From assembly GCF_001713395.1 (NCBI RefSeq), contig NZ_CP016452.1, positions 744,001-808,000 on the forward strand: a stretch of DNA of 64,000 nt. The letters are read 5' to 3'. This DNA comes from Sinorhizobium sp. RAC02 (lineage in GTDB: Bacteria; Pseudomonadota; Alphaproteobacteria; Rhizobiales; Rhizobiaceae). The notes under the pieces are model-generated. The model was not told where the DNA came from, made no database searches, and was given only the letters and a program-made list of their open reading frames with translations. A program made the position numbers and the translations under genes. Of the stretch, positions 25,445 through 33,991 are shown one piece after another; the stretch's first letter is position 1, and each line of letters starts with the position of its first letter.

Positions 25445-26449
25445 ATGACGGACCGGATAATGACGCTCGCCGCGATCGAGCACCTGTGCCTGCGCGCCTT
25501 GATGGCCGCGGGCGCCAGCGAGGCCAATGCCGCCGCCGTTGCCCGCTCGACGATGCTGGCGGAGCGCGACGGTATCCGCAGCCACGGCCTGCTCTATGTG
25601 CCGATCTATGCGGAGCATGTGCGCGCTGGCAAGGTCGATGGCATGGCGCAACCCGTCGTGTCGCGCCCGCGCCCCGGCGCGGTCGTCGTTGACGCAGCAA
25701 CCGGCTTCTCCCATCCGGCAATCGATGCCGGCTGGGAGAAGTTCATCACCGCCGCGCGCGAAAATGGCGTCGCCGTGATGACGGTGTTCAACTCCTACAA
25801 TTGCGGCGTGCTCGGCCACCACGCCGAGCGCATCGCCGAAGCCGGCCTGGTCGGTCTTTGCACCACCCATGCGCCGGCCTCTATCGCTCCACCCGGCGGC
25901 CGCGCACCGGTCATCGGCACCAATCCTTTCGCCCTCGGCGTTCCCGATGGCGGGGGCGGGGCGGCACTCGTGCTCGACCAGTCGGCGAGCGTGGTCGCGA
26001 AATCGGAAATCCTACTGCGGTCCCGCGAGGGCAGGCCCATCGAGCCCGGCTGGGCGCTCGATGCGGAGGGCGCGCCGACGGTGGATCCGGCCGCCGCACT
26101 TAAAGGATCGATGTTACCCGCCGGCGGGCACAAGGGCTTCGGCGCCGGATTGCTTGTCGAAATCCTGGCCTCCTGCCTGTCGGGGGCGGTCCTCAGCAAG
26201 GATGCCAGCCCGTTTTCCGGCACGGCGGGCGGCCCGCCGAAAACCGGCCAGTGTTTTATCACCTTCGACCCTTCAGCCTTCTCCGAAGGGTTTTCGCAGC
26301 AGGTCGCAAGCCTCCTTGGCGCCATCGCCTTGCAGGACGGCGCGCGGCTTCCCGGTGGTCGCCGGAAGGCGGCACGCGAGCGGACCGAGCGCGACGGCGT
26401 GCCTGTCGATCCGGTGCTGATCGAACGGATCGAAGCGCTGTTCAACTAA
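25445..26449 (+). CDS. Ldh-family (malate/L-lactate dehydrogenase-like) NAD(P)-dependent oxidoreductase
   Basis: This 334-residue enzyme belongs to the LDH2/malate dehydrogenase-like family, which includes ureidoglycolate dehydrogenase and delta-1-pyrroline-2-carboxylate reductase. Family features are AERDGIRSHGLLYVPIY (about residue 40), NSYNCGVLGHHAERIAE (about 120), GTNPFALGVP (about 160) and GGHKGFG (about 235). In the operon it probably reduces or oxidises a 2-oxo/imino acid intermediate. The ATG at 25445 has GAGGA upstream. Confidence 0.88.
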   Translation: MTDRIMTLAAIEHLCLRALMAAGASEANAAAVARSTMLAERDGIRSHGLLYVPIYAEHVRAGKVDGMAQPVVSRPRPGAVVVDAATGFSHPAIDAGWEKFITAARENGVAVMTVFNSYNCGVLGHHAERIAEAGLVGLCTTHAPASIAPPGGRAPVIGTNPFALGVPDGGGGAALVLDQSASVVAKSEILLRSREGRPIEPGWALDAEGAPTVDPAAALKGSMLPAGGHKGFGAGLLVEILASCLSGAVLSKDASPFSGTAGGPPKTGQCFITFDPSAFSEGFSQQVASLLGAIALQDGARLPGGRRKAARERTERDGVPVDPVLIERIEALFN

Positions 26450-26551
26450 AGTTTTTCTGAAGTCCGGATCAGTTATTTCGGTTTGATAAAAGTCGCCGCT
26501 TTCGACATCGTAACCATTAAGACCACGATAACCACAACAAAGGGAACGGAC

Positions 26552-27556
26552 ATGAAGATCAAGACATCCATTCTTGCGGGCGCCTGCCTGTCCTGCATGG
26601 TTCTCGGCGGCAACACCGCACAGGCTGCGGAATGCGGCACGACCGACCCCATTACCGTCGCCGAAATGACCTGGCTTTCCGCCGGCACGCTCGCCTATGT
26701 GACCAAGGCGATCCTGGCCGAAGGCTACGGCTGCACCGTCCAGATCGTGCCGGGCGATACGGTGCCGACCGCATCCTCCATGCTGGCCAAGGGCGAGCCG
26801 GATATTGCGCCGGAGCTCTGGGTCTCCACCGTCAAATCGACCTGGGACCAGATGCTGGCGAAGGGCACCGTCTACAAGGCGGGCGATATCTTTGCGAGTG
26901 GCGGCCAGGAGGGTTGGTGGATTCCGGACTATGTCGCCGAGGCGCATCCAGAAATTCGCTCCGTCACTGACCTTAAGGACAATTGGCAAGTGTTCGAGGA
27001 TGCCTCGGCCACCGGCAAGGGTCGCTTCTATGCCTGCCCACCCGGCTGGGGCTGTGAGATCATCACCAACAACCTCGTCAAGGCGCTGGGCCTGGAAGAG
27101 ACCTACGAGGTCTATCCGACCGGTTCCGGCGCCAACCTGAAGGCGACCATCGCCCGCCAGGTGTCGCGCAAAAAACCCTTCATCGGCTGGTACTGGGGGC
27201 CGACCGAGGTGATCGGCAAGTACAAGCTGAAGGTGCTCGAGATGCCGGCCTATGATGCGGCCAAGTTCACCTGCCTCACCGATGCGAAGTGCGAGAAGCC
27301 GGAACTCACCGGCTGGGCGGTCGGCGAAGTCGCAGTTGCAGCGACGACCAGCCTCAAGGAAAAGGCCCCTCCTGTCGCCGAGTTCCTGTCGAAGATGCAG
27401 GTTCCGAATGCCGAGATCAGCGACGTGCTGGCCTGGGGCGACGACAACAAAGCCTCGCCGGAAGAGGTCGCGGCATATTTCTTCAAAAACTACGAAGCGA
27501 TCTGGACCAAGTGGGTGCCAGCCGATGTCGCCGAGAAGGTCAAGGCCTCGCTCTGA
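26552..27556 (+). CDS. Glycine betaine/proline-type ABC transporter substrate-binding protein
   Basis: This 334-residue periplasmic protein of the OpuAC/ProX family has a signal peptide (residues 1-25, ending TAQAAE) and then ITVAEMTWLSAGTLAYVTKA, the usual first strand and aromatic region. Cysteine pairs at about 28/56 and 160/166 may form disulfides. It likely binds a quaternary amine. The start ATG at 26552 has AGGGA upstream. A strong hairpin follows the stop before the permease gene, which would let the binding protein be made in excess. Confidence 0.88.
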   Translation: MKIKTSILAGACLSCMVLGGNTAQAAECGTTDPITVAEMTWLSAGTLAYVTKAILAEGYGCTVQIVPGDTVPTASSMLAKGEPDIAPELWVSTVKSTWDQMLAKGTVYKAGDIFASGGQEGWWIPDYVAEAHPEIRSVTDLKDNWQVFEDASATGKGRFYACPPGWGCEIITNNLVKALGLEETYEVYPTGSGANLKATIARQVSRKKPFIGWYWGPTEVIGKYKLKVLEMPAYDAAKFTCLTDAKCEKPELTGWAVGEVAVAATTSLKEKAPPVAEFLSKMQVPNAEISDVLAWGDDNKASPEEVAAYFFKNYEAIWTKWVPADVAEKVKASL

Positions 27557-27570
27557 GGCCCACCTTGTGG

Positions 27571-27600
27571 GGACGGCGCAATCCCCCGGTTGCGCCGTCC
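27571..27600 (+). terminator. Strong hairpin after the betaine-binding-protein gene
   Basis: GGACGGCGCAA (27571-27581) and TTGCGCCGTCC (27590-27600) form a perfect 11-base-pair stem with an 8-base loop, 14 bases after the stop codon. No T-run follows, so it may act as an RNA-stabilising or partial-termination element within the operon rather than a full terminator. Confidence 0.6.
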
Positions 27601-27673
27601 TTGCAGCCTCCCTTTGCCGATGGCTTGCGCCGCGGTGTGGCCGGCAAGAGACGTATCCTGAAAGGCTTGTGCC

Positions 27674-28546
27674 GTGGCAGACAATTTCCCCGAGCTCATT
27701 GACACCCGCGGCCTGCGCTTCGCCATCGACGATGGCTTCAGCTGGATCGTGGCGAACTACGGCGACATGTTCGAACGGCTGCTGATGCCGCTGCTCAAGC
27801 TGCTCAGCGGCATGGAGACCTTCCTGCAATGGCTGCCCTGGTACGTCACCATCGCCGTCATCGCCGCCTTGACCTATTCCGCATCGCGCAGCCTGAAGGC
27901 GACTGCCGGCGCGGCAGTCATGCTTGTCTTCATCGGTGCGCTGGGTCTGTGGAACGACGCCATGGCGACGATCGCGCTCATGCTTGCCGCGACCGTCGTG
28001 GCCGTCGTGATTGGCATTCCACTCGGCATCGCGATGGCGCGCTCGGACTGGCTGCGCTCGATGGCCCTGCCGCTGCTCGACATCATGCAGACGCTGCCGA
28101 TCTTCGTCTATCTCATCCCCTTCGTCATGTTGTTCGGTCCCGGAAAGATCCCGGCCATCCTCGCCACCGTGTTCTTCGCCATTCCGCCGGTCATCCGGCT
28201 CACCGATCTCGGCATCCGCCAGGTCGATAGCGAGGTGGTCGAGGCGATCGTCGCCTTCGGTGCCACGCCCCGGCAAAAGCTCTTCAAGGTGCAGATCCCG
28301 CTCGCCCTGCCGACGATCATGGCCGGCATCAACCAGACGACGATGATGGCGCTTTCAATGGTGGTCATTGCGTCGATGATCGGTGCAGGCGGTCTCGGCT
28401 ATCAGGTGTTGCAGGGCATCCAGCGGCTGGAAGTGAGCCGCGGCCTCATCGCCGGCATCGCCATCGTCTTCCTCGCCGTGATCTTTGATCGCATCGCCCA
28501 GTCCTATGGACGACGTGCCCAGAAACATCTTGCCAGCGGGGAGTGA
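27674..28546 (+). CDS. Glycine betaine/proline-type ABC transporter permease
   Basis: This 290-residue ProW-like inner-membrane permease has about six hydrophobic segments and the coupling region EAIVAFGATPRQKLFKVQIP, typical of the family. A GTG start at 27674 is used because no ATG with similarity lies upstream. Its TGA is followed after four bases by the ATPase GTG. Confidence 0.87.
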   Translation: MADNFPELIDTRGLRFAIDDGFSWIVANYGDMFERLLMPLLKLLSGMETFLQWLPWYVTIAVIAALTYSASRSLKATAGAAVMLVFIGALGLWNDAMATIALMLAATVVAVVIGIPLGIAMARSDWLRSMALPLLDIMQTLPIFVYLIPFVMLFGPGKIPAILATVFFAIPPVIRLTDLGIRQVDSEVVEAIVAFGATPRQKLFKVQIPLALPTIMAGINQTTMMALSMVVIASMIGAGGLGYQVLQGIQRLEVSRGLIAGIAIVFLAVIFDRIAQSYGRRAQKHLASGE

Positions 28547-28550
28547 GGCC

Positions 28551-29696
28551 GTGACCGCTTCCGACGTGAAAATCCAGGTCGACAAGGTCTACAAGATTTT
28601 TGGCGACCGCCCGGACGATGCGATAGCCGAGCTGCGCGCCGGGGCGCAGAAGACCGAAGTGCTGCAGAAGACCGGCTGTGTCGTCGGACTCAAAGACATC
28701 GATTTTTCGATCCGCAACGGCGAAACCTTCGTCATCATGGGCCTGTCGGGTTCGGGAAAATCGACCCTGATCCGCCACTTCAACCGGCTGATCGAGCCTA
28801 CCGCCGGCCGCATCCTGATCGATGGCCGCAACATCACGGAGATGAACGCCGGAGAGCTTCTGGCTTTCCGGCGCAACGGCATTTCCATGGTGTTCCAGCG
28901 CTTCGGCCTTCTGCCACACCAGACGGTGCTGGAGAACACGATCTGCGGGCCGATCCTGCAAGGCGTGAACCGCCGCGAGGCCGTAGCGCTCGGTATGGAG
29001 CAATTGGAACTTGTCGGGCTGAAGGGCTTCGAAAACCGTTTTCCGCGGCAGCTTTCGGGCGGCATGCAGCAGCGCGTCGGCCTTGCCAGGGCGTTGGCGA
29101 CCAAAGCGGACGTGCTCTTGATGGATGAGGCCTTCAGTGCGCTCGACCCGTTGATCAAGAGCGACATGCAGGAGCAGTTGAAGGACATCCAGGCGCGGCT
29201 GAAGAAGACGATCATCTTCATCACCCACGATCTCGACGAGGCGCTGCATCTCGGCGATCGCATCGCCATCCTGAAGGACGGCGAGTTGCGCCAGGTCGGC
29301 ACTGGCGAGGAAATCCTGTTCCGCCCGGCCGACGATTATGTCGAGCGCTTCGTGCGCAAGGTCGACCTGTCGCGGGCGATGTATGCGCATGAAGCCTTCA
29401 CGAAGGTTCCGGTCCTGACAAGTGCTGAGGCGACCCCCGAACGGTCGGCTGCGCTGCTGCGGGAGCATCCGGGCGTCGTCGTCACTAACGGTGTCGCGCC
29501 GCGCCTTCTCGCGCGGGGAGCATCGGGCGAGGCGATCGCGGTGGCGTCGGTCGATGCCGCTGTCGCCATCGGCCAGTGCTTTCCGCTACTCGCCACGCAT
29601 GACGCGATTGTCGTTACGGAGGGCGGGGCGGCGACGGGTATGCTGACGCGTGAAATGGCCTTCAGGGCGCTGGCGCGCTCGGCACGCCCGATCTGA
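28551..29696 (+). CDS. Glycine betaine/proline-type ABC transporter ATP-binding protein
   Basis: This 381-residue ATPase is ProV-like. Walker A is GLSGSGKST, the signature LSGGMQQR, Walker B VLLMDEAFSALD, and the switch histidine is in FITHD; the substitution of P by A in the Walker B tail is common in ProV. A C-terminal extension of about 100 residues takes the place of the CBS domains that sense ionic strength in ProV. The GTG at 28551 is chosen for the GGGGAG upstream; an ATG at 28506 inside the permease gene is an alternative. Confidence 0.87.
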   Translation: MTASDVKIQVDKVYKIFGDRPDDAIAELRAGAQKTEVLQKTGCVVGLKDIDFSIRNGETFVIMGLSGSGKSTLIRHFNRLIEPTAGRILIDGRNITEMNAGELLAFRRNGISMVFQRFGLLPHQTVLENTICGPILQGVNRREAVALGMEQLELVGLKGFENRFPRQLSGGMQQRVGLARALATKADVLLMDEAFSALDPLIKSDMQEQLKDIQARLKKTIIFITHDLDEALHLGDRIAILKDGELRQVGTGEEILFRPADDYVERFVRKVDLSRAMYAHEAFTKVPVLTSAEATPERSAALLREHPGVVVTNGVAPRLLARGASGEAIAVASVDAAVAIGQCFPLLATHDAIVVTEGGAATGMLTREMAFRALARSARPI

Positions 29697-29729
29697 AGCG
29701 GCCGCGTTACATCCGAGAGAAAAGAACCG

Positions 29730-30614
29730 ATGAAAAGCCACGTCCTAACAGTATCGTGCCAATCGACCCGCGGCATCGTCGCCGCGATCACCGGCTACCT
29801 CGCCGAGAAGGGGTGTTACATCTCGGATTCGTCGCAGTTCGACGACCTCGAAACCGGCCTGTTCTTCATGCGCCTCACCTTCCTGTCCCAGGAAGGCGTA
29901 TCGGAGGAGGACATCAAGGCTGAATTCGCCCCGGTCGCCAAGCCCTTCGGCATGAACTATCGCTTCAACGACAGCGACGAGCGCATGAAGGTTCTGCTGA
30001 TGGTGTCGCGCTTCGGCCATTGCCTGAACGACCTGCTCTACCGCTGGAAGATCGGCGCGCTGCCGATCGACATCGTCGGCGTGGTGTCGAACCACTTCGA
30101 TTACCAGAAGGTCATCGTCAACCACGACATCCCCTTCTACCACATCAAGGTAACGAAGGAGAACAAGCCGCAGGCAGAAGCCCGCCTGATGGAGGTGGTG
30201 GAACAGTCCGGTGCGGAACTGATCGTGCTCGCCCGCTACATGCAGGTGCTGTCGGATGCGGTGTGCAAGAAGATGTCGGGCCGGATCATCAACATCCACC
30301 ACTCGTTCCTGCCGTCGTTCAAGGGTGCGAACCCGTACAAGCAGGCCTTCGAGCGCGGGGTGAAGCTGATCGGCGCGACGGCGCACTATGTGACGGAGGA
30401 CCTCGACGAGGGTCCGATCATCGAGCAGGACGTGGCGCGCATCACGCATGCGCAGTCTGCGGAGGACTACGTGTCGATCGGTCGCGACGTGGAGAGCCAG
30501 GTGCTTGCCCGCGCCGTGCATGCCCACATCCACCACCGTACCTTCATGAACGGCAACAAGACCATCGTCTTCCCGCCCAGCCCCGGCTCGTACGCGTCAG
30601 AGCGTATGGGTTGA
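29730..30614 (+). CDS. purU: Formyltetrahydrofolate deformylase PurU
   Basis: This 294-residue enzyme hydrolyses 10-formyltetrahydrofolate to formate and tetrahydrofolate. It has an N-terminal ACT domain (residues 1-80, SCQSTRGIVAAITGYLAEKG) and a C-terminal formyltransferase-like domain with the NIHHSFLPSF motif and the catalytic Asp in the following stretch. PurU commonly accompanies demethylation pathways that load one-carbon units on tetrahydrofolate, as in glycine betaine and sarcosine catabolism. It lies 33 bases after the ATPase gene. Confidence 0.95.
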   Translation: MKSHVLTVSCQSTRGIVAAITGYLAEKGCYISDSSQFDDLETGLFFMRLTFLSQEGVSEEDIKAEFAPVAKPFGMNYRFNDSDERMKVLLMVSRFGHCLNDLLYRWKIGALPIDIVGVVSNHFDYQKVIVNHDIPFYHIKVTKENKPQAEARLMEVVEQSGAELIVLARYMQVLSDAVCKKMSGRIINIHHSFLPSFKGANPYKQAFERGVKLIGATAHYVTEDLDEGPIIEQDVARITHAQSAEDYVSIGRDVESQVLARAVHAHIHHRTFMNGNKTIVFPPSPGSYASERMG

Positions 30615-30617
30615 ACC

Positions 30618-30936
30618 ATGGGGATCGCGGCGCGTATTGACGGGAAGAAAGTCGCGGCGTCGGTGATCGAGGCTGTGAAGGCTGCGAGCTCGGCGCTCGA
30701 AAATGAGGCAGGGGCGAGGACCGGGCTTGCGGTCGTCATCGTCGGCGATGATCCGGCAAGCCACACCTATGTCGGCGCCAAGGGTCGTCTGGCCAAGGAA
30801 TGCGGCTTCAACTCCACCCAGCACGCTGCCGGAGGAGACCACGCAAGGGGACCTCGCAAGCCTGGTGGCGTCGCTGAACGCGGATCCCGCCGTGCACGGT
30901 ATCCTCGTGCAACTGCCCCTGCCCATGAAAAGTTGA
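30618..30936 (+). pseudogene. folD: Broken folD (methylenetetrahydrofolate dehydrogenase/cyclohydrolase)
   Basis: The ATG is three bases after the purU stop. The first frame gives the FolD N-terminus ([40 protein letters not shown]), then shifts near 30822. The continuation [20 protein letters not shown] and [10 protein letters not shown] is in the +1 frame, consistent with loss of two bases. The second frame ends at a TGA at 30934-30936, about 105 codons in, so the last two thirds of FolD are also missing. The remnant cannot encode a working enzyme. Confidence 0.88.
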
Positions 30937-31020
30937 GGACAAGACCATCCGACCGAACGAGAGGTGGCAGACTGACCTCACTTACCTGATGGACATTGGT
31001 TGCGGAAAAATCCGCCCTTT

Positions 31021-31977
31021 TCAGCGCCGTTTCTGGCATTCAGCTCGGAACTCTCCCGGCGGCACGCCGAACTGCGCCTTGAAGACGCGGGAGAACTGCG
31101 TCTGGTCGCCAAAACCCCAGCGGTAAGCGATCTCGGCGGCGGTCTGGACGTTGTCCGGGTCTTCCAGCGCCTCGCGGCAGGCGGCCAGCCGCTGGTCACG
31201 GATCCAGCTCCTTACCGTCTCGTTGGTGTCGCGAAACAACTCGTGAAGGTAGCGGGTGGAGATGCCGCAGGCGCGCGCGATGCGATCGGGGTCGAGGCGG
31301 AAATCCTGGAGATTGGCGCGGATATAGGCCTCGATGCGAGCGAGGTGAGCGGTGCGCACGGTCGAGTTGCCGGAGGCGAGCACCCTGTCGTCGGCCTTGA
31401 TCGCCAGCACGAGCAGGTCCACCAGCTGGCGGCCGACCGTCACCCGCGCTTCCTGCGTCATCCCGTCGAAACGGGCAGGCAGGAGATGCAGCATGTCGGT
31501 GAACAGGCCGCCGGCACCGTTGTTTGCCTCGAATTGCAAGGTGCAGAAGCGGTCGGGCGCGCGCATACGCCCGCCAAGTGCATCGGCCTCGACCTTCAGC
31601 ACCCACATGTCGGCGGCTTCCGCATGGCTGAACTGGTAGGGCTCGCTGCTGCGCTCCAGGAAGAACCCGCCGGGCCTGCATTTGACTTCGCGGCCGCCCT
31701 GGGAAAAAAACACTTCCGCCTTGGCTGGCACGGTGACGAGGAATTCCTCCTCGCGCGCGGCGCGGAAGTGATGCGGTAGCCGCAGATATTGCAGCGCATC
31801 GCAGGTGAGCCGCGAGATAGAAACGTCGCCGAATTCCCAAGTCGTCAGGTCACCGGAAAACTCGTCGGCATCGCGAAAGCGAAGGTCGAGCGGAAAATAG
31901 GCCGAGGCGATGGCCTCGTGCCAGTGGCGGCTGCGGTCCGGTGCGCGCGTCGCGCTTGTGGTGATGCTCGTCTTCAT
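31021..31977 (-). CDS. AraC-family transcriptional regulator
   Basis: This 318-residue regulator has an AraC_binding_2-like N-terminal domain and a C-terminal AraC helix-turn-helix pair (about residues 215-315, ending RWGFGDQTQFSRVFKAQFG and PPGEFR). The start at 31977 has AGGGGAA upstream; the frame is open to 32217 without similarity. It is divergent from hyuB across 241 bases and is the likely regulator of hyuB-hyuA. Confidence 0.9.
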   Translation of the reverse strand: MKTSITTSATRAPDRSRHWHEAIASAYFPLDLRFRDADEFSGDLTTWEFGDVSISRLTCDALQYLRLPHHFRAAREEEFLVTVPAKAEVFFSQGGREVKCRPGGFFLERSSEPYQFSHAEAADMWVLKVEADALGGRMRAPDRFCTLQFEANNGAGGLFTDMLHLLPARFDGMTQEARVTVGRQLVDLLVLAIKADDRVLASGNSTVRTAHLARIEAYIRANLQDFRLDPDRIARACGISTRYLHELFRDTNETVRSWIRDQRLAACREALEDPDNVQTAAEIAYRWGFGDQTQFSRVFKAQFGVPPGEFRAECQKRR

Positions 31978-32218
31978 GCGGCTTCCCCTCTTGCAATAAA
32001 GGTATGCACATGGCCGCTGCCCGGCAATGAAAATGGCAGACTGTGCGTTCTGACGCAATTTATTGTTCCCGCGCTGCAAAGACCGCTGCGGAAAACTCTG
32101 CCTAGATTGCGCCAGCTTCAACGGTGCGACAGATGCCGGCGGCTCCGGGAACAGACATTTCGACCTATCCACGCGGTTTCCAGACCGTCGGTTCTCGCCC
32201 TCAACCAGCGTGAACACG

Positions 32219-33979
32219 ATGCTTCATACCCAGACTTCGAAAGTAGACCCGATCACGCTCTCGGTCGTGCGCGGCATGCTCGAGACGACCCAGCGCGAAA
32301 TGACGCTCGCGCTGGAAAAGACCGCGCGCTCGTCGGTCTTCAACCTGGCGCACGACTATTCGACGGCGCTGTTCAATGCGCGGCCGGAAATGATCCTGCA
32401 GGGCCAGGACATCCCGATCCATCTCGGCTCGCTTATTCCCGCGATGAAGGCGGTTGCAGGCTTCTTCGGCGACGATATCCACGAGGGTGACCTGATCCTC
32501 CACAACGACCCGGCCTTCGGCGGCAGCCATGCCATCGATACCTGCATGTACAAGCCGGTTTTCTACAAGGGCGAGCTTGTCTACTGGACCGTCTGCAAGG
32601 GCCATCTCACCGATATCGGCGGACCGGTGCCGGCCGGCTACAATCCCAATGCGACCGAGATCTACGCCGAGTGCCTGCGTATTCCGCCGGTCAAGATCTG
32701 GGACCGCGGCAAGCCGCGCAACGACGTGCTCAACATGATCTTCACCAACATGCGGGCACGACGCGACCAGGAGGGCGATTTCCGCGCCCTTATCGGTGCC
32801 TGCCAGGTCGGCGAGCGCAACCTCATCGCCATGCTCGACAAATATGGCAAGGAGCAGGTGGACACCTGCGTCGACACGCTGCTCGACATGGCCGACCGTC
32901 ACATGCGCACGCTGATCGCCACCGTGCCGGATGGAACGTATGAAGGTGCAGCCATCCTGGAGGATGCCGGCCACGGTTTTGGCGATTTCGAGATCAAGGC
33001 GACGGTCACGATCACGGGAGACAGCTGCCATATCGCCATCGATAGCCCACCGCAGATCCCCTATTTCATCAACTCCTACGAGGGCAATTCCCATTCCGGC
33101 GTCTATCTCGGCCTGATGATGTTTGCCGCCCTGCCGCCGCCCTACAACGAAGGGCTCTATCGCTGCGTCAGCGTCGATTTCGGACCGAAGGGCACGCTGT
33201 GCAATGCGCAGGAGCCGGCGCCGCACATGAACTGCACGACGACGCCGATGGAGACGCTGACGGATGCCGTGCGCCTCGCCTTCGAAAAGGCCGTACCCTC
33301 CAAGGTCTCCGCCTCCTGGGGCCATGCCAACGGCCTCAACATCGCCGGCCGCGACGCCCGCACCAACGAAGAGTTCGTGACCATGGTGCTCGCCACGATC
33401 ATTTCCGGCGGCGGTGCGACGCCCAAGCAGGACGGCTGGCATGCGGTCGGCCCGGAATGCTGCTTCGGGGCGCTCACCTCCGGCGATGTGGAACTCCTCG
33501 AATATTCCTATCCGATCATCATCCACCGCTATTCGCTGATGACCGATTCCGGTGGTGCCGGCAAATTCCGCGGCGGCTCGGGCACGGCCTGGGAAGTGGA
33601 GCCGCTCAACGGCGACATGCTGTGCATTGGTTTTGGCGAGGGGCGCCGTATCCCGGCCATGGGCGCTGCTGGCGCCAAATCGGCAGTGGTCGATACCAAG
33701 GTCGGCCGCGTCGAGCTGCGCCGCGACGGCGCCGTGCAGGTGGAACGCAAGAACATCATCGAGACCATCAAGCCCGGCCAGACGATCACCAACCTCAATC
33801 CGGGCGGCGGCGGCTACGGCAATCCCTTCGAGCGCCCCGTGGAGAAGGTGGTCTCCGACGTGCTGAACGGCCTCGTCTCGATTGCCGGTGCGCGCGCCGA
33901 CTACGGCGTGGCGATCGCGGACCGGGAGACCCTCGAGGTCGACCGGGCGGAAACCGAACGGCTCAGAGCCACTGCGTAA
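32219..33979 (+). CDS. hyuB: Hydantoinase B/oxoprolinase family protein (first set)
   Basis: This 586-residue protein is the HyuB subunit of an ATP-dependent cyclic amide hydrolase such as N-methylhydantoinase or 5-oxoprolinase. It shows typical HyuB segments: ITLSVVRGMLETTQREM near the N-terminus, NDPAFGGSHAIDTCMYKP, GHLTDIGGPVPAGYNPNATE, and the C-terminal NLNPGGGGYGNPFERP. A weak ribosome site precedes the ATG at 32219. Here B precedes A, the reverse of the second set at 56521-60260. The ring substrate cannot be told from the sequence. Confidence 0.9.
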   Translation: MLHTQTSKVDPITLSVVRGMLETTQREMTLALEKTARSSVFNLAHDYSTALFNARPEMILQGQDIPIHLGSLIPAMKAVAGFFGDDIHEGDLILHNDPAFGGSHAIDTCMYKPVFYKGELVYWTVCKGHLTDIGGPVPAGYNPNATEIYAECLRIPPVKIWDRGKPRNDVLNMIFTNMRARRDQEGDFRALIGACQVGERNLIAMLDKYGKEQVDTCVDTLLDMADRHMRTLIATVPDGTYEGAAILEDAGHGFGDFEIKATVTITGDSCHIAIDSPPQIPYFINSYEGNSHSGVYLGLMMFAALPPPYNEGLYRCVSVDFGPKGTLCNAQEPAPHMNCTTTPMETLTDAVRLAFEKAVPSKVSASWGHANGLNIAGRDARTNEEFVTMVLATIISGGGATPKQDGWHAVGPECCFGALTSGDVELLEYSYPIIIHRYSLMTDSGGAGKFRGGSGTAWEVEPLNGDMLCIGFGEGRRIPAMGAAGAKSAVVDTKVGRVELRRDGAVQVERKNIIETIKPGQTITNLNPGGGGYGNPFERPVEKVVSDVLNGLVSIAGARADYGVAIADRETLEVDRAETERLRATA

Positions 33980-33991
33980 GGAAGACGAAAC

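Noticed and set aside
26273..28276. 667-codon minus-strand open frame across the Ldh and betaine-transporter genes
   Set aside because: It spans three well-supported plus-strand genes and the intergenic hairpin, and has no recognisable domain; it results from GC-rich codon usage.
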